A stretch of DNA of 5,084 nt from a bacterium (GTDB lineage Bacteria; Bacillota; Clostridia; Oscillospirales; Acutalibacteraceae), in NCBI GenBank assembly GCA_020625635.1, contig JAHLBL010000140.1:1-5084 (forward strand). Reading direction: 5' to 3'. The notes below the pieces were generated by a model. The model saw only the letters and a program-made list of their open reading frames with translations. It did no database searches and was not told where the DNA came from. The translations under genes and the position numbers were made by a program. Each line of letters starts with the position of its first letter. Position 1 is the first letter of the stretch. Of this stretch, positions 1 to 4,712 are shown one piece after another.

Positions 1-75
<75 letters not shown>

Positions 76-82
76 ACAATAA

Positions 83-159
83 TGGCGACCCGGAACGGAC
101 TCGAACCGTCGACCTCTAGCGTGACAGGCTAGCGTTCTAACCAACTGAACTACCGGGCC
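83..159 (-). tRNA. tRNA-Asp (anticodon GTC)
   Basis: The reverse complement gives a 77-nt cloverleaf with acceptor stem GGCCCGG/CCGGGTC (one G-T pair), anticodon stem CTAGC/GCTAG, loop CTGTCAC with anticodon GTC, and a T-loop TTCGAGT. The discriminator is G, as usual for tRNA-Asp, and CCA is encoded at 83-85. It is co-transcribed with tRNA-Val upstream and tRNA-Phe downstream. The 42-nt spacer to tRNA-Val (160-201) contains a short inverted repeat at 168-188 (ATATGC-TT-GCATAT flanked by GTC and GAC) that could form a hairpin in the precursor RNA. Confidence 0.97.
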
Positions 160-201
160 ATATTGTAGTCGATATGCTTGCATATGACATTTATATTTAG
201 T

Positions 202-277
202 TGGTGGGAACTACAGGGCTCGAACCTGTGACCCTCTGCTTGTAAGGCAGATGCTCTCCCAGCTGAGCTAAGCTCCC
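202..277 (-). tRNA. tRNA-Val (anticodon TAC)
   Basis: The reverse complement gives a 76-nt cloverleaf with acceptor stem GGGAGCT/AGTTCCC, D-arm TAGCTCAGCTGGGAGAGC, anticodon loop CTTACAA with anticodon TAC, and T-arm ACAGG-TTCGAGC-CCTGT. The discriminator is A and CCA is encoded at 202-204. It is the first gene of the tRNA cluster, about 25 nt downstream of the predicted transcription start of the promoter at 310-338. Confidence 0.97.
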
Positions 278-284
278 ACGCTGC

Positions 285-303
285 GTCGCTCTCTCGTAGC
301 GAC
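285..303 (-). other. hairpin at the predicted 5' end of the tRNA operon transcript
   Basis: GTCGCT at 285-290 and AGCGAC at 298-303 are exact inverted repeats around a 7-nt loop. The predicted transcription start, about 7 nt past the -10 box, falls at about 303, so the primary transcript would begin with this 6-bp stem before tRNA-Val. It may protect the 5' end or present the precursor to RNase P. The pairing is seen in the sequence; the function is an inference. Confidence 0.45.
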
Positions 304-309
304 TTGATT

Positions 310-338
310 ATGATACACTATGACGGGCGAAAAGTCAA
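310..338 (-). promoter_or_regulatory. sigmaA-type promoter of the tRNA Val-Asp-Phe operon
   Basis: On the minus strand the -35 box is TTGACT (333-338) and the -10 box is TATCAT (310-315), separated by exactly 17 bp. Each box differs from the consensus TTGACA/TATAAT at one position. Transcription should start near 303, about 25 nt upstream of tRNA-Val. The -35 box lies only about 40 bp downstream of the sigG stop codon. Confidence 0.85.
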
Positions 339-342
339 TACC

Positions 343-369
343 TTTTTTGAAATTTTTTCAAATTTTTTT
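343..369 (-). promoter_or_regulatory. phased A-tracts, likely UP element of the tRNA promoter
   Basis: Three T-runs on the plus strand (A-tracts on the transcribed strand) begin at 343, 353 and 363, exactly one helical turn apart. With a start near 303 they fall at about -40 to -45, -50 to -55 and -60 to -66, where the proximal and distal UP-element subsites and intrinsic upstream curvature act on stable-RNA promoters. No GC-rich stem is present, so a conventional terminator for sigG is less likely here. The spacing is read directly; the UP-element role is an inference from known rRNA/tRNA promoter architecture. Confidence 0.55.
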
Positions 370-377
370 AAAAAGCT

Positions 378-1157
378 TCACTCGCCCTTTATATGCCTGA
401 GAGCCGCCTTCTCTATCCTGCTGACCTGCGCCTGAGAAATGCCGATTTCGTCCGCGACCTCCATCTGGGTTTTGCCCTTAAAAAAGCGTAGACCGATGAT
501 CTTCTTCTCTCTCGGGGATAGATTCTTTATGCTGTCGCGGATCGAGATCTCGTCCAGCCAGTCGCGGTCGTCGCTGCAATCGCCGATCTGGTCCATAACG
601 TAGATCGTGTCGTTGCCGTCCGAGAACAGCGGCTCGTAAAGCGACACGGGATCTACGATCGATTCCAGCGCAAGCACAACGGTATCCTTGGGCAGCTTAA
701 GCTCCGCGGCTATCTCCTCAATGGAGGGCTCGCGGTTGCGCTTTGTCATCAGCTTTTCCTTGACCTGCATAGCGTGGTACGCTATATCCCGCATTGAACG
801 CGAAACACGCACAGCGTTGTTATCGCGCAGATATCGCCTTACCTCACCTATTATCATCGGCACGCCGTAGGTTGAGAATTTTACGTCCATTGTGCAGTCG
901 AAGTGGTCGATTGCCTTTATCAGCCCTATCACTCCTACCTGAAAAAGGTCGTCGGCGTTTTCTCCGCGCCCCGAAAAGCGCTGTATAACCGACAGCACGA
1001 GCCGAAGGTTGCCCTCGATCATCTTATCCCTCGCGCGCTTTTTCTCGCTCTCTGTGCCGTTGTGGATCGTCCTGAGCAGCTCCCGCTTCTGCTCCTCCGT
1101 AAGAACCGTAAGCTGTGATGTGTTTACCCCGCAAATCTCGACTTTGTTATACTGCAA
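378..1157 (-). CDS. sigG: RNA polymerase forespore-specific sigma factor SigG
   Basis: SigmaG directs late gene expression in the forespore during sporulation. The 259-aa product matches the length of Bacillus SigG (about 260) and carries its signature N-terminus NKVEICG (residues 4-10). Region 2 includes DDLFQVG (69-75) and KFSTYGVPMIIGE (93-105), followed by RRYLRD and the region 3 segment RVSRSMRDIAY. A helix-turn-helix in region 4.2, TQMEVADEIGISQAQVSR (230-247), contacts the -35 element. The start is TTG at 1155-1157: AAGGAG (1167-1172) lies 9 nt upstream, and MQYNKVEICG then aligns with Bacillus MSRNKVEICG. The open frame extends upstream to 1379 but nothing there resembles SigG. SigF is excluded by the N-terminus and by IYVMDQIGD. 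A perfect palindrome precedes the ribosome binding site. Glu48 (codon 1014-1016) stands where B. subtilis SigG has Asn45. The neighbours are tRNAs downstream and a divergent membrane-protein gene upstream, not the spoIIGA-sigE pair found in many Firmicutes. Confidence 0.96.
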   Translation of the reverse strand: MQYNKVEICGVNTSQLTVLTEEQKRELLRTIHNGTESEKKRARDKMIEGNLRLVLSVIQRFSGRGENADDLFQVGVIGLIKAIDHFDCTMDVKFSTYGVPMIIGEVRRYLRDNNAVRVSRSMRDIAYHAMQVKEKLMTKRNREPSIEEIAAELKLPKDTVVLALESIVDPVSLYEPLFSDGNDTIYVMDQIGDCSDDRDWLDEISIRDSIKNLSPREKKIIGLRFFKGKTQMEVADEIGISQAQVSRIEKAALRHIKGE

Positions 1158-1166
1158 TAACAACCG

Positions 1167-1172
1167 CTCCTT
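1167..1172 (-). promoter_or_regulatory. ribosome binding site fixing the TTG start of sigG
   Basis: The minus strand reads AAGGAG, 9 nt upstream of TTG (1155-1157). Another in-frame TTG at 1161-1163 is only 3 nt away, too close for initiation. A CACCTT stretch further upstream on the same strand (about 1205-1210) could pair with AAGGAG with one mismatch, enclosing the 23-bp palindrome, if the transcript starts far enough upstream. Confidence 0.8.
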
Positions 1173-1174
1173 AA

Positions 1175-1197
1175 CAATACTTTTACTAAAAGTATTG
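1175..1197. repeat. perfect 23-bp palindrome in the sigG leader
   Basis: The arm CAATACTTTTA (1175-1185) and its exact reverse complement TAAAAGTATTG (1187-1197) flank a single central base. The palindrome ends 2 nt before the sigG Shine-Dalgarno sequence. As RNA it would be a hairpin abutting the ribosome binding site. As DNA it could be an operator overlapping the possible -10 box. B. subtilis sigG is known to have a leader hairpin that lowers translation, which favours the RNA reading, but the transcription start is not known here. Confidence 0.7.
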
Positions 1198-1218
1198 CCT
1201 GAAAGGTGAAAATAATGC
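1190..1218 (-). promoter_or_regulatory. possible sigmaF/sigmaG-type promoter of sigG
   Basis: On the minus strand GCATT (1214-1218) resembles the GYATA -35 element. GGCAATACTT (1190-1199) resembles the sigmaF -10 pattern GGNNANAHTR except for its last base. The spacer is 14 bp, close to the roughly 15 bp expected from memory. Bacillus sigG is transcribed by sigmaF and sigmaG, so such a site is expected here. If this is the promoter, transcription would start inside the 23-bp palindrome, which conflicts with a full leader hairpin. The call is tentative. Confidence 0.3.
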
Positions 1219-1301
1219 AGTAAAGCATTCCCGGGCTTTAACGATAAACATAATAATTTAAGTTTCCGCATATTATCTGATGATACGTATTGAGGACGGT
1301 G

Positions 1302-1838
1302 ATGATAATGAGGAAAGGCACTGCGCTGTGGCAGTTCGGCGGATTCTCGCTGACCGTACTTGTCGGCACGCTGCTGCATTTTCTATATGACCTGACAAAT
1401 AAATGCATAATTGCCGCGCCGTTCTCGTCGGTCAACGAATCTACTTGGGAGCATATGAAGCTGCTGTTCTTCCCTATGTTTTTATTCTCGCTTATACAGA
1501 GCCGTTTTTTCAAAGAGCATAGAGACTTTTGGTGTATAAAGCTTATCGGGATTCTGACAGGCTTGCTCTCGATACCGTTCCTTTTTTACACGTACAACGG
1601 AGTGTTCGGAGAATCCCCCGCATGGCTTAACGTCGCGATTTTCTTTTTCTCATCCGCTGCGGCGTTTCTGCTTGAAGCAAAGCTTTTTACAAAGAACGGG
1701 ACGCGCTGCAAAAAGCCTTGGCTCGCGTTCGCGCTCATATGCTTAATAGGAGTGTTGTTTATAGTCTTTACTTTCTTCACTCCGCGGATCCCGCTGTTTC
1801 AGAACCCGCTTAACGGAACATACGGAATATCGGGCTGA
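1302..1838 (+). CDS. multi-pass membrane protein, DUF6512-like
   Basis: The product is about 178 aa, very hydrophobic and rich in Phe/Leu. It has about five likely membrane segments: the N-terminal WQFGGFSLTVLVGTLLHFLY, MKLLFFPMFLFSLI, the stretch around KLIGILTGLLSIPFLFY, WLNVAIFFFSSAAAFLLE, and LAFALICLIGVLFIVFTFF near the C-terminus. The motif PFSSVNESTWEHMKLLFFPM after the first segment is, as I recall, the hallmark of DUF6512, an uncharacterised Firmicutes membrane family. The frame is open from a TTG at 1290, but GAGGA at 1292-1296 sits 5 nt before ATG 1302, which I take as the start; ATG 1308 is also possible. It diverges from sigG, with 144 bp between start codons that must hold both promoters. 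TATTAT at 1271-1276 could be its -10 box, without a convincing -35. The gene ends at the shared terminator at 1855-1880. Function unknown. Confidence 0.82.
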   Translation: MIMRKGTALWQFGGFSLTVLVGTLLHFLYDLTNKCIIAAPFSSVNESTWEHMKLLFFPMFLFSLIQSRFFKEHRDFWCIKLIGILTGLLSIPFLFYTYNGVFGESPAWLNVAIFFFSSAAAFLLEAKLFTKNGTRCKKPWLAFALICLIGVLFIVFTFFTPRIPLFQNPLNGTYGISG

Positions 1839-1854
1839 TTCGCCGAAAAAGAAC

Positions 1855-1880
1855 TACCGCCGTCCATACGAACGGCGGTA
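1855..1880. terminator. bidirectional rho-independent terminator between convergent genes
   Basis: TACCGCCGT (1855-1863) and ACGGCGGTA (1872-1880) form a 9-bp GC-rich stem with an 8-nt loop, 16 nt past the stop of the membrane-protein gene and 5 nt past the stop of the 606-aa gene. On the minus strand the stem is followed by GTTCTTTTT, a good U-tract. On the plus strand it is followed by TCATTTTACTT, a weaker one. It therefore probably ends transcription from both sides. Confidence 0.85.
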
Positions 1881-1885
1881 TCATT

Positions 1886-3706
1886 TTACTTAACTTTTAT
1901 TTTTACGGTAATCCTCTTCGTGGCTTTCTTGTAATACTTGTTGCCCTTTGCGGTTACGTTTACAACAATTTTCAACGTGGTTTTCTTTTTTACTGCGCCT
2001 TTCCTGATTGTAATAACGCCCTTCTTTGAAACAGAGACGCCCTTTGACGTGCCTTTCTTTACGACGGCATAGGACACAGCGCCCCGATTTTTCGTTACGG
2101 TGATCGCATTTTTGACGGTCACTTTTTTCTTTTTAACGTCCCTGAGCTTCACTGTTTTTACGACCGCTTTTACGGAAAGCGTATTGGTCTTTTTAGGCTT
2201 TTTTATTTCAGTGTCATCCTTTTCGGGTTCGGTCTCGGGATCAGCGATCTCAATAACGGAATCCTCACAGAAGCTTACTTCCGTTACAAATTCCGACTCG
2301 GCGATTTTCAGAGCATCTTCCGCCTTAATGTCGGCAATAAGGAAAGAATCCGAAAAATAGATTTTTCCAATCAGACTTCCCTTTTCGTCGAGAAATCTAT
2401 AGACATTATCCTTGTTGCGTCTGGCGACCTCAGCGCGGTAGAGCCGCAGATACTCGTCGACATTGGTTTTATCAATCACTTTAAAGCCGTAATTCTCGCG
2501 TACATACTTTTCTATTTCAGTCGCGTTGATACAGTTTCTTAGGAAAATCCAAACCCGCAGCTCGGTCTCCCCCGCTTCAATCTTATCCTTCAGCTTTTGA
2601 GATAACTTGGACTCGGGATTTATTGTCGGAACTGTTACTGATTCGGTAACAGTTTCAGTAACGGACTGAGCTTTGGTTTCTGTTTCCGTAGTTTTGGGCT
2701 CAGTTACAGTTTCCGTAACGGTCTCGGTGGTTTCTGTCGGTTTTGCGACTGTTTCGGTCACAGTCTCGGAAGGTTCCGTAGGTTTTGCGACTGTCTCGGT
2801 CACGGTCTCCGAAGGTTCCGTGGGTTTTGCGACTGTCTCGGTCACGGTCTCGGAAGGTTCCGTAGGTGTAAGAGTCTTTACTGTTTCCGAGTTTTTTTCG
2901 GGAGGTTCGGTTGTCTCCGGGGTTCCGGGTTTTCTGCGCTCGATTGTAAAGCTGTAAGGCAGATTCTTGGAATCAATAACATCAATCAGGTCATTAAATC
3001 CGATTTCTCCTGTGGGAATCATTGAGAATGCTTCCTTTAGATTATATATATTATATTCCTTTCCTCTGATAAGAACGTAAAGTCCGATATCCTCGGGCTC
3101 GTAGTTTCCCGTATGCCCTGCGTTGATATGTACCGTATAATTATCAAAGGTATAGTCCCACATCCATTCGCATAAGTCGCTTCCGACTGAGTAGAAAAGA
3201 TGGCAATCGGCGTAAAGCGTGCCGACGAATTCGAGTTTTTCGTCCCTGTTATATCGGTCTTTTATGAGGTTTTCAGCGAGTTCGGTGTCGACGACAGTAT
3301 CAATGAGCCTTTCGGGAACAGCGGTCTGTTTCTCGATCACGGATACGACCTCATCTATGTCGGTCAGCTTCTGTTCAAAAGCCTCGCTGAGCATAAGCTT
3401 TTTACCGTTGTTCGTGACGTAAAATCCGTGTCCGCTCTCCCCCTCGCAAATATAGTCGGTGAAGATGTAGCGTCCGTACTGTACGCTGAACTGAACCATC
3501 CACGGCGGAGCGGGTTCACGATGATAGCAAAGGAAAGAACCGCTTCCGAGCTTTCCGAGTGTATAATCCGACGAGATCGTATTCTCGCCCGTCGTGTCCA
3601 TCGGTTTCGCGACAGACAGGTTTCCGCTCGCGTTCACTGCCGTACCGACCGATAATATGGATATTATCATAACAAACGATATAATAATCGACAAAAATCG
3701 TTTCAT
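1886..3706 (-). CDS. secreted multidomain surface protein with Thr/Glu repeat stalk and Lys-rich C-terminal domain
   Basis: The 606-aa product starts at ATG with AAAGGAG (3713-3719) 6 nt upstream. Residues 1-26 are a signal peptide (MKR, hydrophobic core, likely cleavage after VNA). Residues 76-248 contain two related units (see the repeat entries). Residues 261-360 are a Pro/Thr/Glu/Val stalk without aromatic residues or Cys, including 14-residue repeats. Residues 367-487 look like an alpha/beta module: KLKDKIEAGETELRVWIFLR, a helix EIEKYVRENYG, a long helix DEYLRLYRAEVARRNKDNVY, then FLIADIKAEDALKIAE and VTEVSF. This pattern resembles the I9/S8-propeptide fold. Residues 501-606 contain 31 Lys and 1 acidic residue by my count, a predicted beta-rich domain seen at the C-terminus of many ruminococcal secreted proteins. 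There is no LPXTG, membrane anchor or catalytic domain. It is the last gene of its cluster, 60 bp after the 314-aa gene. The role is unknown; a cell-wall-associated or extracellular binding or inhibitory function is an inference. Confidence 0.88.
   Translation of the reverse strand: MKRFLSIIISFVMIISILSVGTAVNASGNLSVAKPMDTTGENTISSDYTLGKLGSGSFLCYHREPAPPWMVQFSVQYGRYIFTDYICEGESGHGFYVTNNGKKLMLSEAFEQKLTDIDEVVSVIEKQTAVPERLIDTVVDTELAENLIKDRYNRDEKLEFVGTLYADCHLFYSVGSDLCEWMWDYTFDNYTVHINAGHTGNYEPEDIGLYVLIRGKEYNIYNLKEAFSMIPTGEIGFNDLIDVIDSKNLPYSFTIERRKPGTPETTEPPEKNSETVKTLTPTEPSETVTETVAKPTEPSETVTETVAKPTEPSETVTETVAKPTETTETVTETVTEPKTTETETKAQSVTETVTESVTVPTINPESKLSQKLKDKIEAGETELRVWIFLRNCINATEIEKYVRENYGFKVIDKTNVDEYLRLYRAEVARRNKDNVYRFLDEKGSLIGKIYFSDSFLIADIKAEDALKIAESEFVTEVSFCEDSVIEIADPETEPEKDDTEIKKPKKTNTLSVKAVVKTVKLRDVKKKKVTVKNAITVTKNRGAVSYAVVKKGTSKGVSVSKKGVITIRKGAVKKKTTLKIVVNVTAKGNKYYKKATKRITVKIKVK
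2699..2866 (-). repeat. four tandem 42-bp repeats encoding the 14-residue stalk unit
   Basis: Three near-identical units (2825-2866, 2783-2824, 2741-2782) each encode PTEPSETVTETVAK. By my reading units 2 and 3 each differ from the first by two bases. A fourth, degenerate unit (2699-2740) encodes PTETTETVTETVTE. Degenerate TVTE-type sequence continues to about 2630. The substitutions are largely silent, so the peptide is conserved while the DNA drifts. Such tandem coding repeats can change copy number by slippage or recombination, altering stalk length in frame. Confidence 0.9.
2963..3160 (-). repeat. second copy of an N-terminal protein duplication (606-aa protein, residues 183-248)
   Basis: This segment contains GLYVLIRGK (208-216), then LKEAF (223-227), then a hydrophobic DLIDVID helix. 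The order and spacing match the first copy at residues 76-127, allowing a short insertion. The similarity is visible only at protein level, so the duplication is old. Confidence 0.5.
3326..3481 (-). repeat. first copy of an N-terminal protein duplication (606-aa protein, residues 76-127)
   Basis: The segment contains GFYVTNNGK (94-102), then LSEAF (106-110), then IDEVVSVIEK. It aligns with the second copy by the shared pattern G-[FL]-Y-V-x3-G-K, then L-x-E-A-F, then an acidic-hydrophobic helix ending in VI[ED]. I do not recognise a named family. Confidence 0.5.
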
Positions 3707-3732
3707 AACGTACTCCTTTCAAAGCTTCCAGA

Positions 3733-3763
3733 CAGCACCGCATAATTCAGGTTTACGGTGTTG
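3733..3763 (-). other. imperfect hairpin in the intergenic gap between the two surface-protein genes
   Basis: CAGCACCG (3733-3740) and CGGTGTTG (3756-3763) pair at 7 of 8 positions around a 15-nt loop, just after the stop of the 314-aa gene and about 14 nt upstream of the ribosome binding site of the 606-aa gene. No U-run follows, so it is not a clear terminator. It may be an RNA-processing or stability element that lets the two genes be expressed at different levels, or chance. Confidence 0.3.
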
Positions 3764-3766
3764 CCG

Positions 3767-4711
3767 TTATTTTACTTTTACTTTAATCTTAAACGTAACC
3801 GAATTATTTACCTTGATTTTAACCGAGGTCGTTCCCTTTTTCAATCCCTTGATCGTGATAGTTTTCGCGGTCTTTTTTGAGGTTATTTTCGCTCTCTTCG
3901 TGCTTGTGTAAGAGTTATTGATCGAGGACGCCTTTCCCGTAAGCTTCACGGAAACGCTTTTCCCCTTTTTAACACTGATAGAGGACACTTTTTTACCCTT
4001 GTATAAAAGAGCAGGATCGTCGGTAACATTACAGTGGAACGTGAGTTCAACCGCGGAACTGTAAACAGCGGTAACATCAGCGGCGCCTTTTTTGCACGCC
4101 ACAGCGCAGCCATCGATTGCGAGAACAGTGCTTTCATCGGACGACCTCCAGAGAAGCACCTTGTCCCTGTTTGCGACGGGGACAGTCTTACTCTGTCCCG
4201 ATTTAAGATTAATCGTCGTCGGGACCTTCGGTCTGATCACAACGTCGGTCTCGGTATACTCACTTGAAGGCGCGGAAAGGCTGCAGTTGTTGTTCCATAG
4301 GACAACCGCGTCGCTGTCACAGATATACTCGGAGAAAAGCTCGGCTTTTTCCCTTGTGAGGTCACGGATCACGACCTCAACGCAGTTGCACTCGGAGTCA
4401 GTACGGACTCCGACAAGCATAATACAGTCAATAAGTGTCTGGAGCTTTTTATCCGAGGACTCAATCGAGAACTTGTTCAGCATATAAAACGACACCTGAT
4501 TATAAATTTCAATCAGTTCGTCCTCGCTGTAGACTGTTCCGCGCTGAGCGCAGAGCGTTTTCAGATATTCGATATAATCCCCGTAGGAACTATCGGAAAA
4601 CCCCGAATTGTAGATGTTGTGATTATCGTCTCCGACTGTAACGGCGACCGCCGACGTCCCGAGAGAGATAAAAATAAATACTGTTAAAATAAAGGAAATA
4701 ATACGTTTCAT
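3767..4711 (-). CDS. secreted protein with two Big_2-like Ig domains
   Basis: The 314-aa product begins MKRIISFILT with a signal peptide likely cleaved after AVA (residue 23). Residues about 38-141 form a mixed region that contains VGVRTDSECNCVEVVIRDLT, then FSEYICDSDAVVLWN. It has several Cys and a strand-helix-strand pattern like secreted-protease prodomains, but no family is assigned. Residues about 166-230 are Big_2-like: LKSGQSKTV, WRSSDESTVLAIDG, KKGAADVTAVY. Residues about 241-314 are a second, Lys-rich Ig-like domain: SISVKKGKSVSVKL, ITIKGLKKGTTSVKIKV, ending KIKVKVK. Big_2-type domains usually act as stalks or adhesion modules outside the cell. The start codon lies one base after the TAG of the upstream gene, and its ribosome site is poor (AGG, 6 nt away), so translation is probably coupled. 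The C-terminus parallels that of the 606-aa protein 60 bp downstream. No wall-sorting motif or enzyme domain was seen; the function is unknown. Confidence 0.87.
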   Translation of the reverse strand: MKRIISFILTVFIFISLGTSAVAVTVGDDNHNIYNSGFSDSSYGDYIEYLKTLCAQRGTVYSEDELIEIYNQVSFYMLNKFSIESSDKKLQTLIDCIMLVGVRTDSECNCVEVVIRDLTREKAELFSEYICDSDAVVLWNNNCSLSAPSSEYTETDVVIRPKVPTTINLKSGQSKTVPVANRDKVLLWRSSDESTVLAIDGCAVACKKGAADVTAVYSSAVELTFHCNVTDDPALLYKGKKVSSISVKKGKSVSVKLTGKASSINNSYTSTKRAKITSKKTAKTITIKGLKKGTTSVKIKVNNSVTFKIKVKVK

Positions 4712-4712
4712 A

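Noticed and set aside
341..374. Rho-independent terminator of sigG
   Set aside because: The only inverted repeat is AT-only (TTTGAAA/TTTCAAA) and lacks a U-run on the minus strand; phased A-tracts explain the stretch better.
1271..1276. TATTAT as a firm -10 box for the DUF6512-like gene
   Set aside because: The position suits the gene, but no acceptable -35 box lies 16-18 bp upstream, so it is only mentioned in the gene entry.
1158..1379. N-terminal extension of the sigG frame upstream of TTG
   Set aside because: The extra 74 residues have no sigma-factor similarity and run through the palindrome, the ribosome binding site and into the divergent gene. The TTG at 1157 gives the family-length N-terminus.
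1238..1513. Minus-strand open frame of 91 aa opposite the membrane-protein gene
   Set aside because: It is antisense to the DUF6512-like coding sequence and crosses the intergenic control region; no family pattern.
2699..2866. CRISPR-like repeat array
   Set aside because: The 42-bp units are directly adjacent without unique spacers and are in frame within a protein stalk.
2673..2957. Plus-strand open frame rich in Val/Ser (94 aa)
   Set aside because: It is the antisense reading of the 42-bp repeats and stalk in the 606-aa gene; its repetitiveness is inherited from them and it has no ribosome site I can see.
3200..3655. Plus-strand open frame of 151 aa
   Set aside because: It lies wholly antisense to the N-terminal part of the 606-aa gene, which has a signal peptide and a strong ribosome site. 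The plus-strand product shows no domain pattern.
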